NCBI GenBank assembly: GCA_963669295.1
Contig: OY769938.1
Coordinates: 2,914,001-2,978,000, forward strand
DNA from: G963669295 sp963669295
Lineage (GTDB): Bacteria; Bacteroidota; Bacteroidia; Flavobacteriales_D; CALLUQ01
Reading direction: 5' to 3'
Length of the DNA stretch: 64,000 bases
The position numbers and the translations under genes are program-made. Every line of letters starts with the position of its first letter. Position 1 is the first letter of the stretch. A model generated the notes under the pieces. The model saw only the letters and a program-made list of their open reading frames with translations, made no database searches and was not told the DNA's origin. This document shows, one piece after another, positions 53,534 to 63,695 of the stretch.

Positions 53534-55642
53534 ATGGCTAGGGATTTAACATACACCAGAAACATCGGTATCGCAGCACACATTGATGCCGGTAAAACAA
53601 CCACCACAGAGCGTATTTTGTATTACGGTGGTGTGAGCCATAAAATTGGTGAGGTACACGATGGTGCAGCTACCATGGATTGGATGGAGCAGGAGCAAGA
53701 AAGAGGTATTACCATTACTTCAGCTGCTACTACATTAGATTGGAACTATCGCGATCAGAAGTATCATGTAAACATCATTGATACTCCAGGTCACGTTGAC
53801 TTTACTGTGGAAGTAAACCGATCGTTACGTGTATTGGATGGTTTGGTGTTTTTGTTTAGTGCTGTTGATGGTGTTGAACCACAATCAGAAACAAACTGGA
53901 GATTGGCCAACAACTACAACGTATCAAGAATTGGTTTTGTAAACAAGATGGATCGTCAGGGTTCTGACTTCTTGAATGTATGTCGCCAGGTAAAAGATAT
54001 GTTGGGCAGCGAAGCTGTTGCTTTACAGTTGCCAATCGGTTCTGAAGAAAATTTCAAAGGAGTAGTTGATCTAATCAACTTCCGTGGCATTGTTTGGAAC
54101 GAAGAAGACATGGGGATGACTTTTGAAGAAGTGCCCATTCCTGAAGATATGATGGAAGAAGCTGAGGAGTATCGTGAGAAATTGTTAGAAGCCGTTGCTG
54201 AGTTTGATGATACTTTGATGGAGAAATACTTCGAAGATCCAAGCTCTATTAGCGAAAGAGAAATATTGGATGCATTGAGAGAAGCTACCATCGCAATGAA
54301 AATTGTCCCGATGATGTGCGGCTCTGCATTTAAAAATAAAGGAGTACAAGCCATGTTAGACATGGTGATGGAATTGTTGCCATCGCCATTGGATCAAGAA
54401 GCCATTGTTGGTACTGATCCAAGAACTGATGAAGAGGTAAGCAGAAAGCCATCTTTCGACGAGCCTTTCTCTTCTTTGGCATTTAAAATTGCTACCGACC
54501 CATTTGTAGGCCGTTTGTGTTTTACACGTGCTTACTCTGGGAAATTGAATTCTGGTTCTTACGTGTACAACTCAAGAACTGGTAAGAAAGAAAGAATCTC
54601 AAGAATCTTCCAAATGCACGCCAACAAGCAAAATCAAATTGATGCTTTGCATGCTGGTGATATTGCTGCATTGATTGGTTTTAAAGACATCAAGACTGGA
54701 GATTCATTGTGCGACGAGAATGCACCGATCGTATTGGAATCAATGGAATTCCCCGATCCTGTAATTGGTATTGCCATTGAGCCTAAAACACAGGCTGATG
54801 TGGATAAATTAGGTGTTGCATTGGCCAAGTTGTCTGAAGAAGATCCAACATTGACCATTCATACCGACGAAGATTCAGGACAAACGGTATTGAGTGGTAT
54901 GGGTGAGCTTCACCTTGATATTATTCTTGATCGTTTGAAGAGAGAATTTAAAGTAGAATGTAACCAGGGTGCACCTCAAGTATCATACAAAGAAGCAATT
55001 ACAGGTACTTTCGATCACAGGGAAGTTTACAAGAAACAAACAGGTGGTCGTGGTAAGTTTGCTGATATTCAGGTAACTGTAAGCCCGGTTGATGATCCAG
55101 AAAAAGATCAGGGCTTGATCTTCGTGAATGAAATCAAAGGGGGTAACATTCCTAAAGAATTCATTCCTTCGGTAGAGAAAGGATTTAAAGAAGCCATGAA
55201 GAATGGTGTATTGGCCGGTTTCCAAATGGATCAATTGAAGGTAACCTTACGCGATGGTTCTTTCCACGCTGTGGATTCTGATCAATTATCGTTTGAGCTT
55301 TGTGCCAAGATGGCTTACCGTGAAGCAATTCCTAAGTGTTCTCCAGTGTTGTTAGAGCCAATTATGAAATTGGAAGTAGTAACGCCAGAGGAAAATATGG
55401 GTGACATTGTTGGTGACTTGAACAGAAGAAGAGGAATGGTAAATGGCATGGATGATAGAGCTGGTTCGAAAGTAGTGAAAGCCAATGTGCCACTTTCTGA
55501 AATGTTTGGTTATGTTACTTCTTTGAGAACAATTTCTTCTGGTAGAGCAACCTCTACTATGGAATTCTCACACTTCGATGAGTGTCCTAAGAACATCGCA
55601 GAAGAGGTAATTGCAAAAGTTAAAGGAAAAGTAGAAGCTTAA
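53534..55642 (+). CDS. fusA: Elongation factor G
   Basis: 702 residues, full-length translocase GTPase. G1 AHIDAGKTTTTE, G3 DTPGHVDF and G4 NKMDR are all present, as is the domain IV tip region (HREVYKKQTGGRGKFADIQV). It moves tRNA and mRNA through the ribosome using GTP. Unlike the E. coli str operon, no tuf gene follows; rpsJ comes 16 bp later, joining the str and S10 groups. Confidence 0.98.
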   Translation: MARDLTYTRNIGIAAHIDAGKTTTTERILYYGGVSHKIGEVHDGAATMDWMEQEQERGITITSAATTLDWNYRDQKYHVNIIDTPGHVDFTVEVNRSLRVLDGLVFLFSAVDGVEPQSETNWRLANNYNVSRIGFVNKMDRQGSDFLNVCRQVKDMLGSEAVALQLPIGSEENFKGVVDLINFRGIVWNEEDMGMTFEEVPIPEDMMEEAEEYREKLLEAVAEFDDTLMEKYFEDPSSISEREILDALREATIAMKIVPMMCGSAFKNKGVQAMLDMVMELLPSPLDQEAIVGTDPRTDEEVSRKPSFDEPFSSLAFKIATDPFVGRLCFTRAYSGKLNSGSYVYNSRTGKKERISRIFQMHANKQNQIDALHAGDIAALIGFKDIKTGDSLCDENAPIVLESMEFPDPVIGIAIEPKTQADVDKLGVALAKLSEEDPTLTIHTDEDSGQTVLSGMGELHLDIILDRLKREFKVECNQGAPQVSYKEAITGTFDHREVYKKQTGGRGKFADIQVTVSPVDDPEKDQGLIFVNEIKGGNIPKEFIPSVEKGFKEAMKNGVLAGFQMDQLKVTLRDGSFHAVDSDQLSFELCAKMAYREAIPKCSPVLLEPIMKLEVVTPEENMGDIVGDLNRRRGMVNGMDDRAGSKVVKANVPLSEMFGYVTSLRTISSGRATSTMEFSHFDECPKNIAEEVIAKVKGKVEA

Positions 55643-55658
55643 TAATACATCATTTAAG

Positions 55659-55964
55659 ATGAGCCAAAAGATTAGAATAAAGTTAAAGTCTTACGATCAC
55701 AATTTGGTAGACAAGTCTGCTGAGAAGATTGTAAAAACCGTGAAGTCTACTGGTGCGGTGGTTAGTGGGCCAATTCCATTGCCAACACACAAAAGAATTT
55801 ACACGGTGTTGAAATCTCCTCACGTAAACAAGAAGTCGAGAGAGCAATTTCAATTGTGCTCTTACAAAAGACTTCTAGACATCTACAGTTCTTCTTCAAA
55901 AACTGTTGATGCCTTGATGAAGTTGGAGTTGCCAAGTGGTGTAGACGTAGAAATTAAAGTATAA
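55659..55964 (+). CDS. rpsJ: 30S ribosomal protein S10
   Basis: 101 residues, complete. Small-subunit head protein that in other bacteria also pairs with NusB in antitermination. Conserved IRIKLKSYDHNLVDKSAEKI and the extended loop GPIPLPTHKRIYTVLKSPHV are present. Confidence 0.98.
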   Translation: MSQKIRIKLKSYDHNLVDKSAEKIVKTVKSTGAVVSGPIPLPTHKRIYTVLKSPHVNKKSREQFQLCSYKRLLDIYSSSSKTVDALMKLELPSGVDVEIKV

Positions 55965-55982
55965 TCAATAACAACTAGAGAA

Positions 55983-56603
55983 ATGCCAGGGTTAATTGGA
56001 AAAAAACTTGGAATGACTAGCATTTACAGTGCCGAGGGTAAAAACATACCATGCACGCTAATCGAAGCTGGTCCTTGCGTTGTTACGCAAGTGAAAACCT
56101 TGGAAAAGGACGGGTATGAATCTGTGCAGTTAGGTTACGGAGAGCGTAAAGAGAAGAATACCCCGGCGGCGCTTAAAGGTCATTTCAAAAAAGCAAAAAC
56201 TACCCCTAAAAGTGAGGTAGTAGAGTTCGAAAACAATTTCGAAGGAGAACTAAGCTTAGGAGACTCAGTAACTACAGAAATCTTTGCAGAAGGAGAATAT
56301 GTAGATGTTGTGGGAACTTCTAAAGGTAAAGGTTTTCAAGGCGTTGTAAAACGTCATAACTTCTCCGGAGTTGGTGGAAGAACACACGGTCAACACAACA
56401 GGGAAAGAGCACCCGGATCAATTGGTGCTGCTTCTACACCTGCTCGTGTATTTAAAGGACAAAGAATGGCCGGTAGAATGGGAGGCAAAAGAGTAACCAC
56501 ATCCAACCTTCAAGTGTTGAAAGTGATTGCCGATAAAAACCTTCTTGTAGTTAAAGGGTCAATACCAGGGCCTAAAGGTTCAACTGTAATTGTGAAGAAA
56601 TAA
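55983..56603 (+). CDS. rplC: 50S ribosomal protein L3
   Basis: 206 residues, complete. Begins PGLIGKKLGMTSIY and holds the long loop that reaches the peptidyl transferase centre (FSGVGGRTHGQHNRERAPGS), including the Gln that is methylated in some bacteria. Early 50S assembly protein. Confidence 0.98.
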   Translation: MPGLIGKKLGMTSIYSAEGKNIPCTLIEAGPCVVTQVKTLEKDGYESVQLGYGERKEKNTPAALKGHFKKAKTTPKSEVVEFENNFEGELSLGDSVTTEIFAEGEYVDVVGTSKGKGFQGVVKRHNFSGVGGRTHGQHNRERAPGSIGAASTPARVFKGQRMAGRMGGKRVTTSNLQVLKVIADKNLLVVKGSIPGPKGSTVIVKK

Positions 56604-56621
56604 AATACTGGAGGCTGACAC

Positions 56622-57248
56622 ATGGAATTACCAGTACACGATATTAGCGGAAAAAAGACGAGCAAGAAAGTAAAGCTTAACGATGCCATTTATGGTGTTG
56701 AGCCTAACGATCATGCTATCTACCTTGATGCCAAACAGTACATGGCAAACAAAAGACAAGGTACCGCAAAGTCAAAAGAAAGAGCTGAAATCAGCGGTAG
56801 CACCAGAAAAATCAAAAAACAAAAGGGAACAGGTACTGCTCGTGCGGGTAGCATCAAGAGTCCTTTGTTTAGAGGTGGTGGAACTGTATTTGGACCCCGT
56901 CCAAGAGATTATAGCTTCAAGCTGAACAAGAAAGTAAAGAAGCTTGCTCGTAAATCGGCATTGACTTATAAAGCAAAAGAAGAAGGCATTCTTGTTGTTG
57001 AGAATTTTAAGATGGATGAGGCAAAGACTAAAAAGTACCTCGATATCTTGAACAACTTGAAGGTGGCCGAAGGCAAAACCCTAATGGTGGTAGCTGAGCT
57101 TGATAACAATACAGTTCTTTCTTCAAGGAATGTGAAGAACACTAAAGTTGTTGTAGCTAACGAAATCAATACCTACGATGTATTGAATGCCAACAATGTG
57201 ATTTTGCAGGAAGGCGCTGTGGAACAAATTGAAACCATTTTAAAATAA
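56622..57248 (+). CDS. rplD: 50S ribosomal protein L4
   Basis: 208 residues, complete. Lines the exit tunnel with the extended loop KKQKGTGTARAGSIKSPLFR. In E. coli L4 represses its own operon; whether that holds here is unknown. A strong Shine-Dalgarno (GGAGG, 8 bp before the ATG) is unusual in this lineage, where most genes of the window lack one. Confidence 0.98.
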   Translation: MELPVHDISGKKTSKKVKLNDAIYGVEPNDHAIYLDAKQYMANKRQGTAKSKERAEISGSTRKIKKQKGTGTARAGSIKSPLFRGGGTVFGPRPRDYSFKLNKKVKKLARKSALTYKAKEEGILVVENFKMDEAKTKKYLDILNNLKVAEGKTLMVVAELDNNTVLSSRNVKNTKVVVANEINTYDVLNANNVILQEGAVEQIETILK

Positions 57249-57254
57249 CCGGTG

Positions 57255-57548
57255 ATGAGCAACATTTTAATCAAGCCTATTGTAACGGAAAAAATGACTG
57301 CCCAGGGCGAAGCATTTAATCGCTACGGTTTTGTGGTAGATCCTAAAGCCAATAAGATTGAAATCAAAAAGGCAGTAGAGAAAATGTATGGTGTTTCTGT
57401 TGACTCTGTAAGAACAATGAATTACATGGGTAAAAGAAAAACCAGGTATACAAAGAGCGGTGTTGTAAATGGCATCACCAATTCTTACAAAAAAGCGATT
57501 GTGACTTTAGCCGATGGCGATGCAATCGATTTTTACAGTAACATTTAA
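57255..57548 (+). CDS. rplW: 50S ribosomal protein L23
   Basis: 97 residues from the ATG at 57255; a GTG one codon earlier is less likely. Sits at the tunnel exit and forms the docking site for trigger factor and SRP. Conserved IKPIVTEKMTAQGE and YGVSVDSVRTMNYMGK are visible. Starts 6 bp after rplD. Confidence 0.97.
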   Translation: MSNILIKPIVTEKMTAQGEAFNRYGFVVDPKANKIEIKKAVEKMYGVSVDSVRTMNYMGKRKTRYTKSGVVNGITNSYKKAIVTLADGDAIDFYSNI

Positions 57549-57559
57549 GGAATAAGACC

Positions 57560-58384
<825 letters not shown>

Positions 58385-58394
58385 TTAAGAAGTC

Positions 58395-58676
58395 ATGAGT
58401 CGTTCGTTAAAGAAACCACCTTACGTACATTACAAGTTGCAAAGGAAAGTAGATGCAGCTCAAGGTTCAGGAAAGAAATCTGTTATTAAAACCTGGGCAC
58501 GTGCTTCTACCATTACTCCTGACTTTGTAGGGTTAACCATTGCTGTACATAATGGAAACAAGTTTATTCCTGTGTATGTTACTGAAAACATGGTTGGCCA
58601 TAAACTGGGAGAATTTTCTCCTACCAGAACCTATAGAGGACACGCTGGAAACAAAAAAGATAAAGGGAAAAGATAA
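58395..58676 (+). CDS. rpsS: 30S ribosomal protein S19
   Basis: 93 residues, complete. Small-subunit head protein that pairs with S13. Opening MSRSLKKPPYVHYKL and the conserved GHKLGEFSPTRTYRGH are present. A 42-bp gap, longer than most in the operon, separates it from rplV. Confidence 0.97.
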   Translation: MSRSLKKPPYVHYKLQRKVDAAQGSGKKSVIKTWARASTITPDFVGLTIAVHNGNKFIPVYVTENMVGHKLGEFSPTRTYRGHAGNKKDKGKR

Positions 58677-58718
58677 TTTGTTTGGTGCCATTCACCGAAC
58701 CCATAATAAGAAAATAAC

Positions 58719-59114
58719 ATGGGCGCTAGAAAAAAGAACAGAGCGGAGCAAATTAAAGAAGCAAAGAAGACAATCAGCTTTGCTAAACTGAACAATTGCC
58801 CCACCTCTCCACGCAAAATGCGATTGGTTGCCGACATGGTTAGAGGAAAAGATGTATTTCAAGCATTGAGCTTATTACAGTTCTCTCCAAAAGAAGCAGC
58901 AAAAAGAATGGAGAAGCTATTGCGATCCGCTATTGCAAACTGGGAAGCTAAAAACGAAGGTCAACGACCAGAGGATGCCGGTTTGATTGTAAAAGAAGTA
59001 TTTGTGGACAGTGGTAGAATGTTAAAAAGAATTCAGCCAGCTCCTCAAGGACGTGCACACAGGATCAGAAAAAGATCCAATCACGTGACATTGATAATTG
59101 ATAGCATAAACTAA
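58719..59114 (+). CDS. rplV: 50S ribosomal protein L22
   Basis: 131 residues with a short basic N-terminal extension (MGARKKNRAEQIKEAKK). The core begins at about residue 25 (CPTSPRKMRLVADMVRGK). The beta-hairpin that lines the exit tunnel near the macrolide site is visible around RMLKRIQPAPQGRAHRIRKR. Confidence 0.97.
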   Translation: MGARKKNRAEQIKEAKKTISFAKLNNCPTSPRKMRLVADMVRGKDVFQALSLLQFSPKEAAKRMEKLLRSAIANWEAKNEGQRPEDAGLIVKEVFVDSGRMLKRIQPAPQGRAHRIRKRSNHVTLIIDSIN

Positions 59115-59122
59115 TAATAGAT

Positions 59123-59827
59123 ATGGGACAGAAGACGAACCCAATTGGACTTAGGTTAGGATACATCAAAGGATGGGAATCGAACTGGTTTGGTGGTAAA
59201 GATTATACAGCCAAGTTGGTAGAAGATGACAAGATCAGGAAATACATCATGGCTCGTTTAACCAAGGCCAGCATTTCCAGAATTGTAATCGAGCGAACAT
59301 TGAAACTGGTTACTGTAACCATCAATACTGCCCGCCCAGGTGTAATCATTGGTAAAGGAGGACAAGAAGTAGATAAGCTGAAAGAAGAGTTGAAGAAGCT
59401 GACCTCTAAAGATGTTCAAATCAACATCTTTGAAATCAAGCGACCTGAGTTAGATGCACGTTTGGTAGCCGATAGCATTGCTCGTCAGATTGAGGCTAGA
59501 ATCTCATTTAGAAGAGCGATTAAAATGGCTGTTGCCTCTACCATGCGAATGGGAGCTGAAGGAATCAAAGTGTCAATAGCTGGCCGATTGAACGGTGCTG
59601 AAATGGCAAGAACAGAAAGCTATAAAGACGGAAGAATTCCTTTGCACACGTTTAGAGCCGATATCGATTACCACATAGCAGAAGCACATACTACCTACGG
59701 ACGATTGGGAATTAAAGTATGGATCTGTAAAGGAGAAGTATTTGGAAAAAGAGACTTGTCACCGAACTTCAACAAAGGAGGAAACAAAGGTGGTAAGGGT
59801 AAATTCAGAGGAAAGAAAAGAAAATAA
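59123..59827 (+). CDS. rpsC: 30S ribosomal protein S3
   Basis: 234 residues, complete. N-terminal KH domain with GVIIGKGGQEVDKLKEEL and the C-terminal domain near the mRNA entry channel. The C-terminus ends in a Lys/Gly-rich basic tail (GGNKGGKGKFRGKKRK). Confidence 0.98.
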   Translation: MGQKTNPIGLRLGYIKGWESNWFGGKDYTAKLVEDDKIRKYIMARLTKASISRIVIERTLKLVTVTINTARPGVIIGKGGQEVDKLKEELKKLTSKDVQINIFEIKRPELDARLVADSIARQIEARISFRRAIKMAVASTMRMGAEGIKVSIAGRLNGAEMARTESYKDGRIPLHTFRADIDYHIAEAHTTYGRLGIKVWICKGEVFGKRDLSPNFNKGGNKGGKGKFRGKKRK

Positions 59828-59868
59828 TAAAGCAGTAAGCACAAGCTTACCCCAAAAAGAATAGAACG

Positions 59869-60288
59869 ATGTTACAGCCGAAAAGGACCAAGTTCAGAAG
59901 ACAGCAGAAAGGCCGCATCAAGGGTATTTCGCAAAGAGGACACCAAATTGCTTTTGGATCATTTGCCCTTAAAACATTGGATGAAGGATTCATCACCTCA
60001 AGGCAAATTGAAGCTGCTCGTATTGCAGTTACCCGTTACATGAAAAGGGAAGGAAAAGTTTGGATTCGTATTTTTCCAGACAAGCCTATCACTAAAAAGC
60101 CTGCTGAAGTAAGAATGGGTAAGGGTAAAGGAGCCCCCGATCATTGGGTAGCACCAGTGCGACCTGGAAGAATTATGTTTGAGGCAGATGGTGTACCTTT
60201 GGAAATTGCACAAGAAGCAATGCGTTTGGCAGCACAAAAATTGCCTGTAAGAACGAAGTTTATTATTAGAGCAGATTACGTAGAATAA
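59869..60288 (+). CDS. rplP: 50S ribosomal protein L16
   Basis: 139 residues, complete. Organises the A-site side of 23S rRNA. The start MLQPKRTKFRRQQKGR is standard. The conserved Arg of RPGRIMFE, whose neighbour region is hydroxylated in some bacteria, is present. Confidence 0.98.
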   Translation: MLQPKRTKFRRQQKGRIKGISQRGHQIAFGSFALKTLDEGFITSRQIEAARIAVTRYMKREGKVWIRIFPDKPITKKPAEVRMGKGKGAPDHWVAPVRPGRIMFEADGVPLEIAQEAMRLAAQKLPVRTKFIIRADYVE

Positions 60289-60307
60289 TCAGAATACTCA
60301 GGATAAG

Positions 60308-60508
60308 ATGAAAATGTCTGAAATAAATGAGTTGACCACCGATGAGGTGATGGAGCACCTAGAGGAGTTTCAAAACAAATTGGTGAACATGAAGATCAAC
60401 CATACGGTTTCTCCATTAGAGAACCCACACCTCATCAAGGATACTAGAAGAGTTGTGGCAAGGTTGAAAACCGAGTTAAGAAAACGAGAACTAGAAGCAA
60501 AAAAATAA
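60308..60508 (+). CDS. rpmC: 50S ribosomal protein L29
   Basis: 66 residues (64 if the second ATG at 60314 is used). Two-helix protein beside the tunnel exit and part of the trigger-factor docking surface. Motifs ELTTDEVMEHLEEFQNKLV and DTRRVVARLKTELRKRE are typical. Confidence 0.95.
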   Translation: MKMSEINELTTDEVMEHLEEFQNKLVNMKINHTVSPLENPHLIKDTRRVVARLKTELRKRELEAKK

Positions 60509-60514
60509 GGAGCC

Positions 60515-60772
60515 ATGGCGGACCGTAACTTACGTAAAGAGCGAATCGGTATAGTGACCAGCAACAAGATGGAGAAATCTATTGTTGTCTCTGTAGAGCG
60601 AAAGGTGAAACACCCTATCTATGGAAAGTTCGTAAAGAAAACCAAGAAGTTCACTGCACACGACGAAAACAATGATTGCAATCCCGGTGATACGGTAAAG
60701 ATCATGGAGACACGTCCAATCAGTAAGAACAAATGTTGGAGATTAGTAGAAATTTTAGAAAGAGCTAAATAG
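60515..60772 (+). CDS. rpsQ: 30S ribosomal protein S17
   Basis: 85 residues, complete OB-fold primary 16S-binding protein. Conserved RIGIVTSNKMEKSIVVSVER and NPGDTVKIMETRPISKNK are present. An AAGGAG sequence sits just before the ATG. Confidence 0.97.
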   Translation: MADRNLRKERIGIVTSNKMEKSIVVSVERKVKHPIYGKFVKKTKKFTAHDENNDCNPGDTVKIMETRPISKNKCWRLVEILERAK

Positions 60773-60781
60773 TATTTTGTC

Positions 60782-61150
60782 ATGATACAACAAGAGTCAA
60801 GACTCGGAGTGGCAGATAACAGCGGAGCAAAGGAAGTACTTTGTATTCGAGTGTTGGGTGGAACCAAAAGAAGATATGCTTCAATTGGCGACCAGATTGT
60901 CGTTTCCGTAAAACAAGCACTCCCCTCAGGTAATGTTAAAAAAGGACAGGTTTCCAGAGCGGTAGTGGTAAGAACTAAGAAAGAAGTTAGGAGACAAGAC
61001 GGTTCGTACATTCGTTTCGACGATAATGCAGTGGTATTGTTGAATGCTACCGGTGAAATGAGAGGTACACGTATCTTCGGCCCCGTGGCAAGAGAGTTGA
61101 GAGAGAAGCAATTTATGAAGATCGTTTCATTGGCTCCTGAAGTAATTTAG
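60782..61150 (+). CDS. rplN: 50S ribosomal protein L14
   Basis: 122 residues, complete. Forms an inter-subunit bridge and is the binding site of RsfS in other bacteria. Opens MIQQESRLGVADNSGAKE, the family signature, and ends IVSLAPEVI. Confidence 0.98.
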   Translation: MIQQESRLGVADNSGAKEVLCIRVLGGTKRRYASIGDQIVVSVKQALPSGNVKKGQVSRAVVVRTKKEVRRQDGSYIRFDDNAVVLLNATGEMRGTRIFGPVARELREKQFMKIVSLAPEVI

Positions 61151-61170
61151 AAAAGCTAAAAGCATTAGTC

Positions 61171-61497
61171 ATGCAAAAGAAATTACACATCAAAAAAGGC
61201 GACGAAGTAATTGTAATTGCCGGTGAGTCGAAAGGCCAAAAAGGGACCGTGTTGACAGTAAATCGCGATAAGTATAGAGCGATTGTTGAGGGGGTGAATA
61301 TGGTGTCGAAGCACGAAAAGCCTAACGCAGCTAATCCTCAAGGAGGAATCGTGAAGAAAGAAGCTGCGATTCACATTTCCAACCTTATGGTAGTGGATCC
61401 AAAAACTGGAGAAGCCACTAGAATTGGAAGAAAATTGGATGAAAAAACAGGAAAATTAGTACGCTACGCTAAAAAATCAGGGGAGGTACTGTCATGA
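61171..61497 (+). CDS. rplX: 50S ribosomal protein L24
   Basis: 108 residues, complete. KOW-motif protein that starts 50S assembly (KKGDEVIVIAGESKGQKGTV). The ATGA overlap of its stop with the rplE start points to translational coupling. Confidence 0.97.
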   Translation: MQKKLHIKKGDEVIVIAGESKGQKGTVLTVNRDKYRAIVEGVNMVSKHEKPNAANPQGGIVKKEAAIHISNLMVVDPKTGEATRIGRKLDEKTGKLVRYAKKSGEVLS

Positions 61498-62042
61498 GTT
61501 ATAGACCAAGATTAAAAGATACCTATGCTAACGAAGTAGCACCTGCTTTGCAAAAGCAGTTCAACTACAAGAGTAGCATGCAGGTACCTAAAATAGAGAA
61601 GATTTGTTTGAACCAGGGTATTGGAGATGCTGTTGCTGACAAGCGTTTGATTGAGTCGGCAGTTGAAGAAATGACTTTGATTGCAGGTCAAAAGGCTGTT
61701 CCAACTTACTCTAAGAAAGACATCTCTAACTTTAAATTAAGAAAAGGAATGCCGATTGGAGCAAGGGTAACCTTGAGAGGCGAGAGAATGTATGAATTCC
61801 TTGATCGATTGATTTCGGTATCGATTCCTAGAACAAGAGACTTTAGAGGTATTAGTGCCAAAGGATTTGATGGAAGAGGAAACTTTACCATGGGTGTTAA
61901 AGAGCAAATCATCTTTCCGGAGATTGATATCGATAAAGTGAATCGAATCAGTGGTATGGACATTACTTTTGTAACTTCCGCTCAAACTGATGAAGAAGCA
62001 AAAGCATTATTAACCGAATTTGGATTCCCATTTGTAAAATAA
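61494..62042 (+). CDS. rplE: 50S ribosomal protein L5
   Basis: 182 residues, complete. Binds 5S rRNA and contacts P-site tRNA. Conserved VPKIEKICLNQGIGDA and FRGISAKGFDGRGNFTMGV are present. Overlaps rplX by 4 bp. Confidence 0.98.
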   Translation: MSYRPRLKDTYANEVAPALQKQFNYKSSMQVPKIEKICLNQGIGDAVADKRLIESAVEEMTLIAGQKAVPTYSKKDISNFKLRKGMPIGARVTLRGERMYEFLDRLISVSIPRTRDFRGISAKGFDGRGNFTMGVKEQIIFPEIDIDKVNRISGMDITFVTSAQTDEEAKALLTEFGFPFVK

Positions 62043-62048
62043 ATAGAC

Positions 62049-62318
62049 ATGGCTAAAGAATCAATGAAAGCTAGGGAGAGAAAGCGTGCCAAAATGGTAG
62101 CTAAGTATGCTGAGAAAAGAGCAGCATTAAAAGCTGCTGGCGATTACGATGCGCTACAAAAACTTCCTAAAAACGCCTCACCAGTACGTATGCACAACAG
62201 ATGTCAACTTACTGGTCGACCAAAAGGATATATGCGTCAATTTGGAATTTCTCGTGTTACTTTCAGGGAAATGGCATTGGCAGGGAAGATCCCAGGTGTA
62301 ACAAAAGCCAGTTGGTAA
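62049..62318 (+). CDS. rpsN: 30S ribosomal protein S14, zinc-free form
   Basis: 89 residues, the longer form without the CxxC zinc ribbon; only one Cys (HNRCQLTGRPKGYMRQFG) remains. Its presence indicates no zinc dependence at this site. Final block REMALAGKIPGVTKASW is typical. Confidence 0.97.
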   Translation: MAKESMKARERKRAKMVAKYAEKRAALKAAGDYDALQKLPKNASPVRMHNRCQLTGRPKGYMRQFGISRVTFREMALAGKIPGVTKASW

Positions 62319-62351
62319 GAAAAAGAATTTTAAGATTAAAGAGGATATAAA

Positions 62352-62750
62352 ATGGTTACCGATCCGATAGCAGATTACTTGACCAGAGTCAGGAACGCCA
62401 TTATGGCAAATCATAAAGTTGTAGAGATCCCCGCTTCAAATATGAAGAAAGAGATCACCAAAATTCTTTATGATAAAGGATACATCTTGAATTATAAATT
62501 CGAAGATGATAATAAGCAAGGTACAATCAAAATTGCCTTGAAATATCATCCAAGAACCAAGATTCCAGCCATCAAAAAAATGGAAAGAGTGAGTAAGCCA
62601 GGTTTAAGAACCTATGCTAACTCAAAAGAATTGCCACGCGTGTTGAACGGATTGGGAATTGCCATTCTTTCTACTTCTAAAGGTGTAATGACCAACAAAG
62701 AAGCAAAAACAGAAAATGTAGGTGGCGAAGTATTGTGCTACGTCTACTAA
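62352..62750 (+). CDS. rpsH: 30S ribosomal protein S8
   Basis: 132 residues, complete. Primary 16S-binding protein; in E. coli it represses the spc operon by binding mRNA near rplE. Conserved TDPIADYLTRVRNAIMANH at the start and STSKGVMTNKEA near the end. Confidence 0.98.
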   Translation: MVTDPIADYLTRVRNAIMANHKVVEIPASNMKKEITKILYDKGYILNYKFEDDNKQGTIKIALKYHPRTKIPAIKKMERVSKPGLRTYANSKELPRVLNGLGIAILSTSKGVMTNKEAKTENVGGEVLCYVY

Positions 62751-62772
62751 ATAAATTTGGAGGAATTAGATT

Positions 62773-63324
62773 ATGTCACGAGTAGGAAAAGCCCCCATCA
62801 CCATTCCAGCAGGCGTTGAAGTTAGCGTTAACGCTGAGAACTTAGTAACGGTGAAAGGCTCAAAAGGTGAGCTTACTCAGCAAGTGGATCCTGCCATTTC
62901 GTTGAAACAAGAAGATGGCGTTATTACGCTTGAAAGAGCTAGCGAGCAAAAAGATCATAAAGCAAAACACGGATTGTTTCGTGCTTTGTTAAACAATATG
63001 GTTGTTGGCGTATCAGAAGGATACAAAAAACAAATGGAGTTGGTAGGGGTAGGTTACAGAGCGCAAGCAAAAGGCCAGCGTCTGGAAATGACACTAGGAT
63101 TTTCTCATCCTATTGCTTTCGAATTGCCAGCCGAAGTGAAAGTGTCTGTAGAAACCCAAAAAGGGCAGCCACCAGTAGTTACTTTAGAATCGCACGATAA
63201 GCAATTGATCGGACAGGTAGCTGCAAAGATTAGGTCGTTCAGAAAACCTGAACCATACAAAGGAAAAGGAATCAAGTTTGTTGGAGAACAAATTAGAAGA
63301 AAAGCAGGTAAAGCCGCTGGATAA
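62773..63324 (+). CDS. rplF: 50S ribosomal protein L6
   Basis: 183 residues, complete, two repeated RNA-binding folds near the factor-binding site. Opens SRVGKAPITIPAGVEV and ends EPYKGKGIKFVGEQIRRKAGKAAG. It has a strong GGAGG Shine-Dalgarno 10 bp before the ATG, unlike most genes here. Confidence 0.98.
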   Translation: MSRVGKAPITIPAGVEVSVNAENLVTVKGSKGELTQQVDPAISLKQEDGVITLERASEQKDHKAKHGLFRALLNNMVVGVSEGYKKQMELVGVGYRAQAKGQRLEMTLGFSHPIAFELPAEVKVSVETQKGQPPVVTLESHDKQLIGQVAAKIRSFRKPEPYKGKGIKFVGEQIRRKAGKAAG

Positions 63325-63336
63325 TAAGATAAGAAA

Positions 63337-63690
63337 ATGGCACTATCAAAAGAACAAAGAAGGCTAAGGATCAAAAAAAGGATCAGAAAGACCATTACTG
63401 GTACTTCAAACAGGCCAAGGTTAACCGTTTTCAGAAGCAACAAGCAAATTTATGCTCAGTTGATTGATGATGTAGCTGGCACCACATTAGCATCGGCTTC
63501 TTCTTTGAAGAACAAAGATGCACAGAGTGTTGCTAAGATCGATCAAGCGAAACTGGTGGGCAAAGAAATTGCTGAAAAGGCTAAGAAAGCAGGCGTTGAA
63601 AATGTGATCTTTGATCGTAACGGTTACCTCTATCACGGAAGAGTTAAATCATTAGCAGATGCAGCAAGAGAAGCTGGTCTTAAATTTTAA
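63337..63690 (+). CDS. rplR: 50S ribosomal protein L18
   Basis: 117 residues, complete. 5S rRNA-binding protein with a basic N-terminus (KEQRRLRIKKRIRKTITG) and the conserved VIFDRNGYLYHGRVKSLADAAREAGL tail region. Starts 12 bp after rplF. Confidence 0.97.
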   Translation: MALSKEQRRLRIKKRIRKTITGTSNRPRLTVFRSNKQIYAQLIDDVAGTTLASASSLKNKDAQSVAKIDQAKLVGKEIAEKAKKAGVENVIFDRNGYLYHGRVKSLADAAREAGLKF

Positions 63691-63695
63691 TAACA